Of a stretch of DNA of 64,000 nt, positions 9,861 to 19,510 are shown piece after piece (the stretch's first letter is position 1; each line of letters opens with the position of its first letter). The notes under the pieces are model-generated. The model was not told the origin of the DNA. It ran no database searches and saw only the letters and a program-made list of their open reading frames with translations. The position numbers and the translations under genes were made by a program. The stretch is from Leptodactylus fallax (taxonomy: Eukaryota > Chordata > Amphibia > Anura > Leptodactylidae), in assembly GCA_947044405.1 (NCBI GenBank), contig CAMRHE010000169.1, forward strand, positions 2,046,501 to 2,110,500. Direction: 5' to 3'.

Positions 9861-10129
9861 GGAGCGATCCCAAGCCTCTAGTAACTCCTTCTGGAGGGGA
9901 CGTAAGTGCCACAAGGCCCATGGGACTGCCTCCACTGCGGAAGACATCAAGCCCAGGATCTTCATCAATGTTCTGATGGAGGCTATCGGCTTTTTGAAGA
10001 GGTGCCGGACTGCCGCAACCAGCTTCTCCTTCCTTGTTGGTGTCAAGGAGATTTGCAGGCGGACTCAATCTAGGAAGTAGTTTTCTCAGAGGAACTTCCT
10101 TCGAGTTGAAGGGATCGTTTTTGACTTCT

Positions 10130-10730
10130 CCCAATTTATAAGCCATCACAGACTCTGAAGGCTGTCTGTAGGTACTGGAGCAGAACAGACTCTGACTGGG
10201 CCTTTATCAACCAGTCGTCTAGATAAGGCACCAAGAATATCCCCTGAAGCCTGAGGGTGGCCGTTATGGGGGCCACTACCTTTGTAAAGGTGTGGGAAGC
10301 AGAGGAGATCCGGAAGGGTAGTGCTGTGAATTGAAAGTGCTTCCTGTGGCCGGAAACTACTACGGCAATCCTTAGAAAAAAACCTTCTGTGTGGAGGTAA
10401 ATAGAAATATGCAAATAGGCGTCTTTTATATCCAAAGTCACAAAAAACATCGCCTTAGAGGAGAAAGGTGGTGACAGACTTTATGGTTTTCCTATGGAAG
10501 CGCTTCTTTTTGATGAAGCGGTTGAGGTACCTTAAGTCTATGATCATTCTCCACTTGTCTGCCGGTTTTGGCATCAGGAAGACGGGAGAATAGACACTGG
10601 ATCCTTCTTCTAGAGAAGGGACTTCCACCAGGGCTCCCTTGTGAATGTACTCTCGGATGAAGCATTCCAGGGAGGCTGCGAGTTAACACAAACCGATCCT
10701 GAGGAGGACGGAGGAACTTCATTGCATAAC
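10130..10730 (-). pseudogene. DIRS reverse transcriptase domain, broken
   Basis: The upstream palm/finger segment reads KPADKWRMIIDLRYLNRF. After a frame shift near 10490 comes the first catalytic block FFVTLDIKDAYLHISIYLHT, then HFQFTALPFRISSASHTFTK and the catalytic box VPYLDDWLIKAQS (YLDD at about 10214-10225). The order and motifs fit DIRS/Ty3-like reverse transcriptase. The usual PFG-type motif reads PFR here. It is non-functional as it stands. Confidence 0.87.
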
Positions 10731-10874
10731 CTCTTTGGATTACCTACCGGACCCATGGGTCTCGAATTTTTTCCTGCCCGCAGTTGAGAAAGTGGGAGAC
10801 ACGACCTCCGACAGGAATCTCGGCCACAGGAAAACTGCTTCTGATGTCAAAAGCTAGGCTTGACTTTTTTATCA

Positions 10875-11946
10875 TCAGACTTCGGAATCTCCGGCCGGCG
10901 CCTCTAGAGGAATAACTAGAGCCTCTCTGGACTGCCTTCCACGACGAGGCGGATAGCCTCTACCACGGCCAGAGCCAGACCTACCTCTGAAGGCCTGGGG
11001 TAAAGGTTTACCCTTCTTGTCGGCCAAGCCCTCTAGGATCTCGTCTAGGGCACAGCCAAAGACTCTACCCGGCTCAAAGGGTAATGCGCACAAATTATAC
11101 TTTGAGGGGAACACAGCTCTCCAAGGTTTTAACCATAGAGGTCTTCCTGCTGCAGTGTTCTTGGTAAGTGCCAGGGATTTGGCCGCCAGCCTTAATTGAT
11201 GGTGGGAGGCTTCCGTTAAATATTCAGCTGCCAGGGAAACTGAGCCTAGAAACCCTAGCAGCTCGTCTCTGGAGACTCCAGAGTCGGTCACTTTTGAGGT
11301 GGACCAGGTCAGTACATAATTTGGCTGACACTTCACAGGACGCAACCGCACAGCGGTCTTGGGCGAGGCAGCTGAATAAGCCTTCTTGAAGGTATTGTCG
11401 AAGCGCCTGCCATGGCGTCGTGCAGATTTGCTCCATCATCTGATGGTACCTTAGTGCGGCAGGACAGTTTAGCCACCGCCATATCCACCTTGGGAGGAGG
11501 ACCCCATTGATCCCATTGAGCAACTGGGAATAAAGTGCTGAACCTCCTAGGAACCACAAGAGGTTTTTCAGGACTTCTCCACTCTGAGGACATTAATTTT
11601 TGTAATGTCTGGTCCACTTGGAAGACCCTAGGCCCTCTATAGGTGGGCGCGGGGGCCCCCCCCCCAAAAAAAAAATCCTTAGACCGGATGGACTTCAGCA
11701 GCCAGCTTAATTTTTCGAGTGGAAGCACGGCCTGCTGGGATCTTCAGTGGAATCGTCAGATGAGAGTGTCTCGTCCACTATCTGATATTCTTCATCAGAG
11801 ATCCGTAAGGAAGATTGTGTCTCAATCTGCGGTCTCTTGGCAATCTGGGCGATGGAAGAACGAATCTCCTTAAGAGACTCCTCATATAGTCCTTTACCCA
11901 AGTAACAACCTCTTATAGAAGGTACTTCCGGCAGGGTCCGCGACAC
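10875..11946 (-). pseudogene. DIRS gag-like protein, broken
   Basis: The protein would package the element RNA. The downstream half (10875-11351) is one open stretch containing LWLKPWRAVFPSKYNLCALP and an RGG-like basic tail (GRSGSGRGRGYPPRRGRQ), a usual ending for DIRS gag proteins. The upstream half is scattered over two other frames (11224-11559, 11333-11728 and 11707-11946). One shift coincides with a C9-A9 homopolymer at about 11657-11676. There is no start-to-stop frame. Confidence 0.7.
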
Positions 11947-12915
11947 TGGTGACAGCGGGTAAAAACATAGCCGTCAGGTAAAGGGGTATTGCAATCCAAA
12001 CACATTAGGTGTTTCAAGTTTAGAGGAATTTTTCCTCCTAAGCGCATCGCCATTATGTGCTGCAGAAGATGACATCTGAAACATCAAACAGCCACGTGAC
12101 ACTGAAACAGGGAAGATCGCCAAGCATCGCATAAAAACCCAAGGGGTACCTCTTTTTTTTTTTTTTTTTTTTTTGAAACGGTCACTTGAAGAGAGAAAAA
12201 AACCATCAGAAAAAAAACAGCCACCGCAACCCGCAGCAGAGGAGCTAGAAACCACTCACTCAACAAATAAAGGACTGCATTCAGACCTTTTAAATGTAAT
12301 CCAGCAGCGAGGGGAGGAAGCCAACAAAGAAACATTTATACAGCACCAAAACAAGTCAAACGCCATACTGGAACATAGAGGAGCATAAGCCTAAGCCAGA
12401 GGCTCAAAATGCAAGCAGCAAAAATCAATTCTATATTTTGCCTTTAAATTTTAAATTTCCAAACTTACCGCACTTTTTCCGAGAAAACCGGAAGTAGGGC
12501 GCGGTGGTGCGCAAAGGCTTCCTTCCCCTGGGAACACGGAACCGGAGAAAAGTTCCGGCCGAGGAGGTTCCCCGCTTACTTCCGGGATCGCTCTGCCTGC
12601 AGATGGATGCCGGATAACGCTGCGCTGCGGTGCGAAGGCCCGAAGGACCGGAGGTTTTTTCTTTGGGACCGAGGTACCCCAAGAAGGTAAGCCAGGAGTA
12701 ACTAAAACCCCTAGCAACGGGAGGTCACAAGAGACCTCCGTCCACCTGTTCCACACAGGACAGAAAAAAACACAGTGGAGGGAGGTCTCTTGTGCCCTCT
12801 TATAGGGCTAGTAGGAGGCACCTTTTTGGTGCTAATTAAAGGATCCACCTGTCCTAAACAACACACAGGGGCAGAGATACCCCATATTGTGCTGCTGTCG
12901 GACGTAAGGGGAATG

Positions 12916-13420
12916 TTATTTCCACATAAAATGACGTATGTCAGATTTGAAAAAAATGGTTTAATAAAGCTCCCTCACTCACAGAATAGTGCATAGCAGC
13001 AGTTATCTGTGTGTGTTTCACAGCAGCCACCTCTTCCCCCTCCCTTCTGCATAGACTAATATGTAAAAATCAACTTAGCTTGATAAATTTAGAAGGAAAC
13101 ATTTTTTAATAAGATACTGTATATTAGAAAGTTTCTTATATTCCCCTGTACTATTCATTTATGAAAAGTTTTTTTTTTTTTTTAAATTGGTAGTATGCTG
13201 CAGCACACACTGAAGAAGCAAACCCTCAGCTCAAAGCGTCTTACGCTTCCAGTTTGGACACACAGCATGTCATTTATAGCTGTGGGTTCGTTTTCAAGCT
13301 TTGCAATGAAGCTTTGCAAGTCAGGATCAGCCTTTTTGGCTGGGTTTTGCTGCAGGCAGGTCCTCCTCAGGATATTTCATGCATACATCCTGCAGCAGAC
13401 CTGACATATGGGGTTTAATC
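12916..13420. other. Right flank of DIRS insertion and unassigned DNA
   Basis: The first about 60 bases look like the AT-rich repeat seen at 6600-7530, continuing after the DIRS insertion. The rest (a T-rich run at 13168-13183, then mixed sequence) has no recognised feature. Confidence 0.45.
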
Positions 13421-13520
13421 CTAAGGCTAAGGCCTCACGTTGCAGAAAATCTGCTTTTTTTTGTTGCATATTTTGCTGCATTTTTAAGCCAATCTTAGGA
13501 GTGGCTACAAAAGAAATGTA

Positions 13521-14390
13521 CAGGTACATCTCAATAAATTAGAATATTTTTGAAACGTTCATTCATTTCAGTAATTCAATTCATAATCGGCGTCTTCCAT
13601 GATTGTGTGTCCTACTGAACCAGACTGAGGGACCATTTAAAGAGGACCTTTCACGTCCTCATGTATATGCGGTTTTACATACCGCTAGAAATCTGACAGC
13701 GCGCTGTATTCAGTGCACAGTCGGCTTTCCCGGTATGTGCCCCGGGCTGGAGATATCGGGATCTAAATTTCACCATTCACTGTCAGAAGGGCGTTCCTGA
13801 CAGTCTAGCTGTACTGTTAGGAATGCCCTCCCTGACAGTACTAGTCCATAGACTTGTACTGGGGGGGGGCGTTCCTTACAGCTCAGCGTCATCGCTAGGC
13901 TGTAAGGAACGCCCCCTCTGACAGTACCCGGCTATGGACGAGGACAGAGAGAAGGGGCGTTCCTTACCACCCAGTGATGACGCTGAGCTGTGAGGAACGC
14001 CCTTCTGACAGTGAATGGTGAAATTTAGACCCCCGATATCTCCAGCCCAGGGGCACATAACGGGAAAGCCGACAATGCGCTGTCAGCTTTCTAGCGGTAT
14101 GTAAAACCGCATATACCTGAGAACGTGAAAGGTCCTCTTTAAAGGCTTAGGAAACCTTGGCAGGTGACACACTGAATTTACAATACTGAACATTTTTACA
14201 ATATTCAAATTTTCATAGATTTTGGTTTTCTTTACCCGTAATCCATAATCAACATTTACAGAAATAAAACACTTGAAATAGAACACTCTGTGTGTAAAGA
14301 ATCTAGAAAATATAGGAGGTCACTTTTTTAATTTAATTACTGAAATAAACAAACGTTTCAAAGATATTCTAATTTATCGAGATGCACCTG
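13521..14390. mobile_element. Short Tc1/mariner-like non-autonomous element
   Basis: Ends CAGGTACATCTCAATAAATT at 13521 and the reverse complement of CAGGTGCATCTCGATAAATT at 14390. Both are flanked by TA (13519-13520 and 14391-14392). Net of the nested palindrome it is about 370 bp with no transposase. It sits inside the MITE 13425-14497. Confidence 0.85.
13641..14138. mobile_element. TTAA-flanked 498-bp palindrome (AGAGGACCTTTCAC ends)
   Basis: An innermost insertion between TTAA at 13637-13640 and TTAA at 14139-14142. The ends are AGAGGACCTTTCACGTCCTC and the reverse complement of AGAGGACCTTTCACGTTCTC. The arms pair over about 170 bp (TATGCGGTTTTACATACCGC; AGATATCGGG; TTTCACCATTCACTGTCAGA). 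The centre holds further repeats of GGGCGTTCCTTAC. Removing the element and one TTAA restores a plausible Tc1 sequence (GACCATTTAAAGGCTTAGG). A relative with the same ends is at 32492-32890. Confidence 0.88.
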
Positions 14391-14498
14391 TAAATATAAA
14401 GGAAGCTCTTATACTTTTCCCTTTTGCTCAATGCACTCCTGACATTGGCTCCAAAAACTTCAGCAAAATCTGCAACAAACAAAGCAGCTTTTCCGCAA

Positions 14499-14833
14499 GG
14501 CTGGGGCTCCACACTGCGAAAACGCAAAAAACACTGCTTTTTACATTATCTGCAAAGTGGATGGGATTCTGGCTAATCCCATCCACACATTACAGAAAAA
14601 AATCTGAAGCGGAAAAGCTGAGATTTCAAAAAAGCTTGCGTTTTTGAAAATTGCAGCATGTCAACTATACTATACCTACAGAAATGCTGGTGTTTTCTGT
14701 ATAGGTATAATAGATACAGAAAGTCCGGAGAGGAAAACTCTGTGGACTTTCTGTGAAGAACTCTGCAGAAAAAGCTGTGATGTGTTTCCGCTGCAGTCTT
14801 TTCCGCAGTGACTCTCTACATGGGGCCATAGCC
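14499..14833. mobile_element. Harbinger-like MITE, nearly full copy
   Basis: Starts GGCTGGGGCTCCACACTGCG and ends ACATGGGGCCATAGCC, with TTA following. Interior landmarks shared by the subfamily are GCAAAGTGGATGGGATTCTG, CAGAAATGCTGGTGTTTTCT and GTCCGGAGAGGAAAACTCTG. It is non-coding. The following TTA is also part of the TTAA at which the next element starts. Confidence 0.7.
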
Positions 14834-14837
14834 TTAA

Positions 14838-15336
14838 AGGGGTAAACCCATGAACATAACCATATCTATATTTGTAGATAACTAAAAGTTAAACATTTCT
14901 GCAAATATAAGTAGATAAAAATTCTGCAGAGTTTCAAAGATTTCCTCTAGCTATCTTAATGGTGACAGTCTGTTGTCTTGATCAGTTTCCAGTGGATACG
15001 ACCACAAATGCAGAAACTTTATATGGTCTGGGACTTGTCAAAAACCCAGCCATCCCTTTCTTATTGTAGCTGGGTTATCAGTCAGGGACACTATATGTAT
15101 CAGAAGATATCCCGACCACGATAAGGAAACCATTGCTGATTTTCTGACCTTAGAAAGATCCTTCATTCACGGTCATATCCATTGGCAACCGATCAATACA
15201 ACAAGACTGTGACCACAAGATATTTAGAGAAAATCTTTAAAACTCTGCAAAATGTTTAGTTACTTATATTTGCAAAAATGTTTAACTTTTAATTATCTAC
15301 AAATTTAAAAATGGTTATGTATGTGGGAATACCCCT
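14838..15336. mobile_element. TTAA-flanked 499-bp palindrome (AGGGGTAAACCCATG ends)
   Basis: Lies between TTAA at 14834-14837 and 15337-15340. The ends are AGGGGTAAACCCATGAACAT and the reverse complement of AGGGGTATTCCCACATACAT. The arms share ACTAAAAGTTAAACATTT and GCAAATATAAGTA in inverted order. A second copy, cut at its right end, is at 39398-39805. Confidence 0.85.
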
Positions 15337-15340
15337 TTAA

Positions 15341-15630
15341 GCCTTTTGCCACCAATAATAGACAATTATCAACCACAGTATGTTGCAGCTAATGTTATAT
15401 TGTGGGGATCGGACAACTAGGACTCTCAGTGAATTGATAGAGCTCCCCGTAATTTCTCATCTTGATGTCTATTGTGTTAAACAGTTGTATGAAGCAGTGG
15501 TCAGACGTGTGCAATGCTACTCCATATAATTCCCTGGGAGATATGTAAACGGCACAATCACTGGTGTTAAACAATAGGTTCTATTCATTTCAATGGGCTT
15601 ATCATGAATAGCAGAATGAATAGCAGAATG
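15341..15630. other. Unassigned DNA between elements
   Basis: About 290 bases with no reading frame or repeat boundary recognised. The 3' end has a short duplication (GAATAGCAGAAT twice) just before the Tc1 insertion. Confidence 0.4.
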
Positions 15631-15632
15631 TA

Positions 15633-17273
15633 CAGTACAGACCAAAAGTTTGGACACACCTTCTCATTCCAAGAGTTTTCTGTATTTTCATGACTATAAA
15701 AATTGTAGATTCACACTGAAGGCATCAAAACTATGAATTAACACATGTGGAATTATATACTTAACAAAAAAGTGTGAAACAACTGAAAATATGTCTTATA
15801 TTCTAGGTTCATCAAAGTAGCCACCTTTTGCTTTGATTACTGCTTTGCACACTCTTGGCATTCTCTTGATGAGCTTCAAGAGGTAGTCACCTGAAATCAT
15901 CTTCCAACAGTCTTGAAGGAGTTCCCAGAGATGCTTAGCACTTGTTGGCCCTTTTGCCTTCACTCTGCGGGCCAACTTACCCCAAACCATCTGGATTGGG
16001 TTCAGGTCTGGTGACTGTGGAGGCCAGGTCATCTGGTGTAGCACCCCATCACTCTCCTTCTTGGTCAAATAGCCCTTACACAGTCTGGAGGTGTGTTTGG
16101 GGTCATTGTCCTGTTGAAAAATAAATGATGGTCCAACTAAACGCAAACCGGATGGAATAGCATGCCGCTGCAAGATGCTGTGGTAACCATGCTGGTTCAG
16201 TATTCCTTCAATTTTGAATAAATCCCCAACAGTGTCACCAGCACAACACCCCCACACCATCACACCTCCTCCTCCATGCTTCACTGTTGGAACCAGGCAT
16301 GTAGAGTCCATTCGTTCACCTTTTCTGCGTCGCACAAAGACACGGTGGTTGGAACCAAAGATGTCAAATTTGGACTCATCAGACCAAAGCACAGATTTCC
16401 ACAGGTCTAATGTCCATTCCTTGTGTTCTTTAGCCCAAACAAGTCTCTTCTGCTTGTTGCCTGTCCTTAGCAGTGGTTTCCTAGCAGCTATTTTACCATG
16501 AAGGCCTGCTGCACACAGTCTCCTCTTAACAGTTGTTGTAGAGATGTGTCTGCTGCTAGAACTCTGTGTGGCATTGACCTGGTCTCTAATCTGAGCTGCT
16601 GTTAACCTGCAATTTCTGAGGCTGGTGACTCGGATGAACTTATCCTCCGCAGCAGAGGTGACTCTTGGTCTTCCTTTCCTGGGGCGGTCCTCATGTGAGC
16701 CAGTTTCTTTGTAGCGCTTGATGGTTTTGGCCACTGCACTTGAGGACACTTTCAAAGTTTTCCCAATTTTTCGGACTGACTGACCTTCATTTCTTAAAGT
16801 AATGATGGCCACTCGTTTTTCTTTACTTAGCTGCTTTTTTCTTGCCATAATACAAATTGTAACACTCCATTCAGTAGGACTATCAGCTGTGTATCCACCT
16901 GACTTCTGAACAACACAACTGATGGTCCCAACCCCATTTATAAGGCAAGAAATCCCACTTATTAAACCTGACAGGGCACACCTGTGAAGTGAAGACCATT
17001 TCAGGTGACTACCTCTTGAAGCTCATCAAGAGAATGCCAAGAGTGTGCAAAGCAGTAATCAAAGCAAAAGGTGGCTACTTTGAAGAACCTAGAATATAAG
17101 ACATATTTTCAGTTGTTTCATATATTTTCAGTTGTTTTTTGTTAAGTATATAATTCCACATGTGTTAATTCATAGTTTTGATGCCTTCATTGTGAATCTA
17201 CAATTTTTATAGTCATGAAAATACAGAAAACTCTTGGAATGAGAAGGTGTGTCCAAACTTTTGGTCTGTACTG
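15633..17273 (-). mobile_element. Complete Tc1-like element with DD38E spacing (Intruder-like)
   Basis: 1641 bp between TA dinucleotides at 15631-15632 and 17274-17275. The ends are CAGTACAGACCAAAAGTTTG and its reverse complement. The terminal inverted repeats are unusually long, about 275 bp (15633 to about 15908 and about 16991-17273), and reach into the transposase 3' end. The right repeat has a small internal duplication (ATATTTTCAGTTGTTT twice). The spacing of the catalytic residues corresponds to the DD38E group of Tc1-like elements, which I recall as Intruder. A decayed sister copy is at 1-1186. Confidence 0.93.
15796..16848 (-). CDS. Tc1-like transposase, full-length frame but catalytic Glu replaced by Gln
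   Basis: A 350-residue uninterrupted frame, the usual length for the family, starting MARKKQLSKEK. In order: a helix-turn-helix (about 5-50), the GRPR motif (59-62), a second DNA-binding region (about 70-120), then the DDE catalytic domain. The first Asp is D157 in LWSDESK and the second is D247 in FQQDNDPKH. The third position, 38 residues further on, is Q286 in DLNPIQMVW where Glu is expected; a single base (CAG for GAG) accounts for it. DDE enzymes need this acidic residue for metal binding, so the protein is probably inactive though it could still bind ends. Its last 31 codons are duplicated in the opposite terminal repeat. Confidence 0.93.
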   Translation of the reverse strand: MARKKQLSKEKRVAIITLRNEGQSVRKIGKTLKVSSSAVAKTIKRYKETGSHEDRPRKGRPRVTSAAEDKFIRVTSLRNCRLTAAQIRDQVNATQSSSSRHISTTTVKRRLCAAGLHGKIAARKPLLRTGNKQKRLVWAKEHKEWTLDLWKSVLWSDESKFDIFGSNHRVFVRRRKGERMDSTCLVPTVKHGGGGVMVWGCCAGDTVGDLFKIEGILNQHGYHSILQRHAIPSGLRLVGPSFIFQQDNDPKHTSRLCKGYLTKKESDGVLHQMTWPPQSPDLNPIQMVWGKLARRVKAKGPTSAKHLWELLQDCWKMISGDYLLKLIKRMPRVCKAVIKAKGGYFDEPRI

Positions 17274-17275
17274 TA

Positions 17276-18090
17276 TATTTTAACATCAGTTTCAATATGT
17301 TTAATACATTTTAATTTTTTGCAATTTGAAAAATATAACTTTATGTGTTTTTCAGTCCTTTAAAGAAATGACTGACCAGAATAATATTTATATCAGAATA
17401 AGTATTCTGCCATTGAAATGTATGTGATCTGTCATTGGATCTGTCTCTCTAGATTTTAGTGATTCTATATGTGATTCCTTAGCTTGGATGGCTACCAAAA
17501 TATTCATTAAAAGCAAAGTGACTGTAGAGTGACTGTAACACTTTTACTGTTAGCTTATACATATAGTATGTTGATATTTTATGCAATAATTTACCTTTGT
17601 AGAACTTTGCACCTTACACATCCATAAGCATGTATAGATTTCCAATGCAGAAGCATAGAAGTTGGTTCACTGAAATTCAACACGGTGCCACTGGTGGTTG
17701 TACTGCCCAATAACACAAGTTCACAACAATGGGACGTTTGTTGCAGCCATGTTGACAATGGTGCACTTTAATTACAGGCCCTTTCCAAGTAGAAACCTGC
17801 TTTTAGGTGACTGAGAATGTACAATTACACTGAACGGCTCAGTACTCCAAGCCACAGTATATCATTTCAGAAAATATGGTCCAAGTGAAAACCATTCTTA
17901 CAGAAAGCTATACTTATATACTTTGTGCTGCAGTAAACCTATTTATTTACAGATGAAAACCATTCCATTGACCTTAAAATGCTTGTTGTTGGTGACCTTC
18001 ATGTATTGCAGAAGATTATGTTGGGATACCTCTATTGATGCAGTTTCTCAACTAGGGGGCACATGAGATGGAGACAAAACAATCTGAAAT
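17276..18090. other. Single-copy-looking DNA
   Basis: AT-rich sequence with no gene, RNA or clear repeat recognised. Confidence 0.5.
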
Positions 18091-18149
18091 TTGTATATGA
18101 TTTTATCCCTGGTATGCTTTGAATATTTTGGGTACAAATATACTTTAAT

Positions 18150-18537
18150 GCTAAAACAGTCCTGTGATTTTAGTAAATAGTTGTATTCCCAATGTAACAA
18201 CATTTCTGGAACATCCTTCATATAACAGTGTGTTATGCTGTTCCTCTATTATTCCAACTAGCTATGTATGAATAAATTGCTACTGGGTGTTACCGTTCTC
18301 CATGTCAACAGGGTGTGTCTCTACAGTTACTGTCAGCACTGACTGCACAGTGTCGTAACCTGTAGGGACACATACCTAAATAGTAACACCCAGTTGACAA
18401 ATTATTCATACATTTGCAGGAGGAATAACAGAGGAACAGTATAACACAGAATTATAAAAACAGTTGCCCCAGAATTGTTATATTATCTGGAATACATGTA
18501 TTTAATAAAGCAGACATAGAAATTTGACAGGCTCTCT
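18150..18537. repeat. Fold-back element, right end at TTAA
   Basis: TATGCTGTTCCTCTATTATTCC (18233 on) and TGCTACTGGGTGTTAC pair with GTAACACCCAGTTGACAAAT and GGAATAACAGAGGAACAGTA downstream. The right terminus TTGACAGGCTCTCT is followed by TTAA (18538-18541). The left terminus is not recognisable. Confidence 0.6.
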
Positions 18538-18541
18538 TTAA

Positions 18542-19182
18542 TACATGCAAACATGCCTTTTCTTTTCTTACACAACTGAAAATTAGCTGTAGCCTTTTTT
18601 CACACTTTGGATTTGCAATATCTACCATGTGAGACTATAGGTGGACAGCTATAATCCTGACTGGATAACATTATATATTGGCTGCCTTCTACTGACTTAC
18701 ATTTTCTACCAATCATATGAAGAATTGCTGGCTTTACATGATATGCCGTTGGAAAAGTCCCATACAGAGACATAACTTGAAGCTTCTGGGATCCAAAGAG
18801 AAACCTTTAATAGGGCTCTCCACCTATGTGTCATTTATAGTACTGGTTCCTCTTATTGACAGAGGGGACTTTGGGCCTCCTCAGAAACCAGGTCTTGAAT
18901 GTGACTGCTACTTCTGCACCCCCTCTAGCTATACCCCTATTTCCATACATAAGACAATAGAAATATTAGAAGTATAACGATAGGACTTCTGGTTTGTGCC
19001 AAACAAGTTCGGCTCATAATGACTGGAGGGCCAAATCTCACAAATATTCATTGAAAGGAATCTCATGACGTTCACCCATCTCTAGTTATTAACTTCTAGG
19101 TAAAAACCATAATGTTGACAAGGAATCTCAAATTATGCAAGAAAGTTGAAGAACCCCTGCTTAAATAAGATGTTAAACCAAT
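18542..19182. other. Unassigned DNA
   Basis: No gene recognised. 18830-18960 resembles degenerate repeat sequence (pyrimidine-rich CCCCTCTAGCTATACCCC), but no boundary could be placed. Confidence 0.4.
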
Positions 19183-19185
19183 TTA

Positions 19186-19507
19186 GGCTAAGGCCCCACG
19201 TAGCAGGACCCAGCAAAAAAAACGCTGGGGGAAAAACTGTTGCGGCAACGCACCGCAGTTTTTCCCACAACGCTTTTCACAGAAAGTCCAGAAAGGAAAC
19301 TTTTCTGCTTCCAATATGTCTATAAGGAAATCACCAGCGTTTCTGTAGGTACAATCCACGACAGTTTTGGAAATCACAGTGTGTCTGCTACGCAATGTGT
19401 GGATAGGACTCACTAGTCTATGCAGAGACTGTAAAACACTGCAGGTATGTCCGCGTCATTTCTGCTGCGGCCAAACCGCGGCGTTTACACCACGTGGGGC
19501 CCCAACC
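19186..19507. mobile_element. Harbinger-like MITE, both ends and TTA flanks intact
   Basis: 322 bp. Left end GGCTAAGGCCCCACGTAGCA after TTA (19183-19185). Right end CACCACGTGGGGCCCCAACC before TTA (19508-19510). The terminal inverted repeats share GGGGCCCCACGT-type sequence. The interior has GCGTTTCTGTAGGTA and TGTGTGGATAGGACTC in inverse order to other copies, so this copy is inserted in the other orientation. The matching 3-bp TTA flanks suggest PIF/Harbinger-type mobilisation. Confidence 0.75.
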
Positions 19508-19510
19508 TTA

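Larger units (their letters stand above)
7846..12915 (-). mobile_element. Degenerate DIRS-type tyrosine-recombinase retrotransposon
   Basis: About 5.1 kb, read on the minus strand in the order gag-like, reverse transcriptase, RNase H, tyrosine recombinase, which is the DIRS order. The termini are inverted: ATTCCCCTTACGTCCGACAG with CAGCACAATATGGGG at 7905-7941, and its reverse complement at 12879-12914. A third partial copy in opposite orientation (TGTGCTGCTGTCTGGACTAA, 7857-7876) forms a hairpin with the left repeat, like the internal complementary region of DIRS elements. No LTRs or integrase are seen. All reading frames are broken. The exact left boundary is uncertain between about 7830 and 7905. 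The 5' leader occupies about 11950-12880. Confidence 0.85.
13425..14497. mobile_element. Harbinger-like MITE, interrupted by Tc1 plus nested palindrome
   Basis: The outer element of a three-level nest. Its left part (13425-13518) starts GGCTAAGGCCTCACGTTGCA after TAA. Its right part (14393-14497) continues AATATAAAGGAAGCTCTTAT and carries GGCTCCAAAAACTTCAGCAA. Read together they match the uninterrupted copy at 47905-48115. The right terminus is eroded against the next MITE copy. Confidence 0.65.

Noticed and set aside
12084..12335. Minus-strand frames with poly-Lys at the DIRS 5' region
   Set aside because: The Lys run comes from a T20 homopolymer at 12152-12172; no gag motif is seen there.
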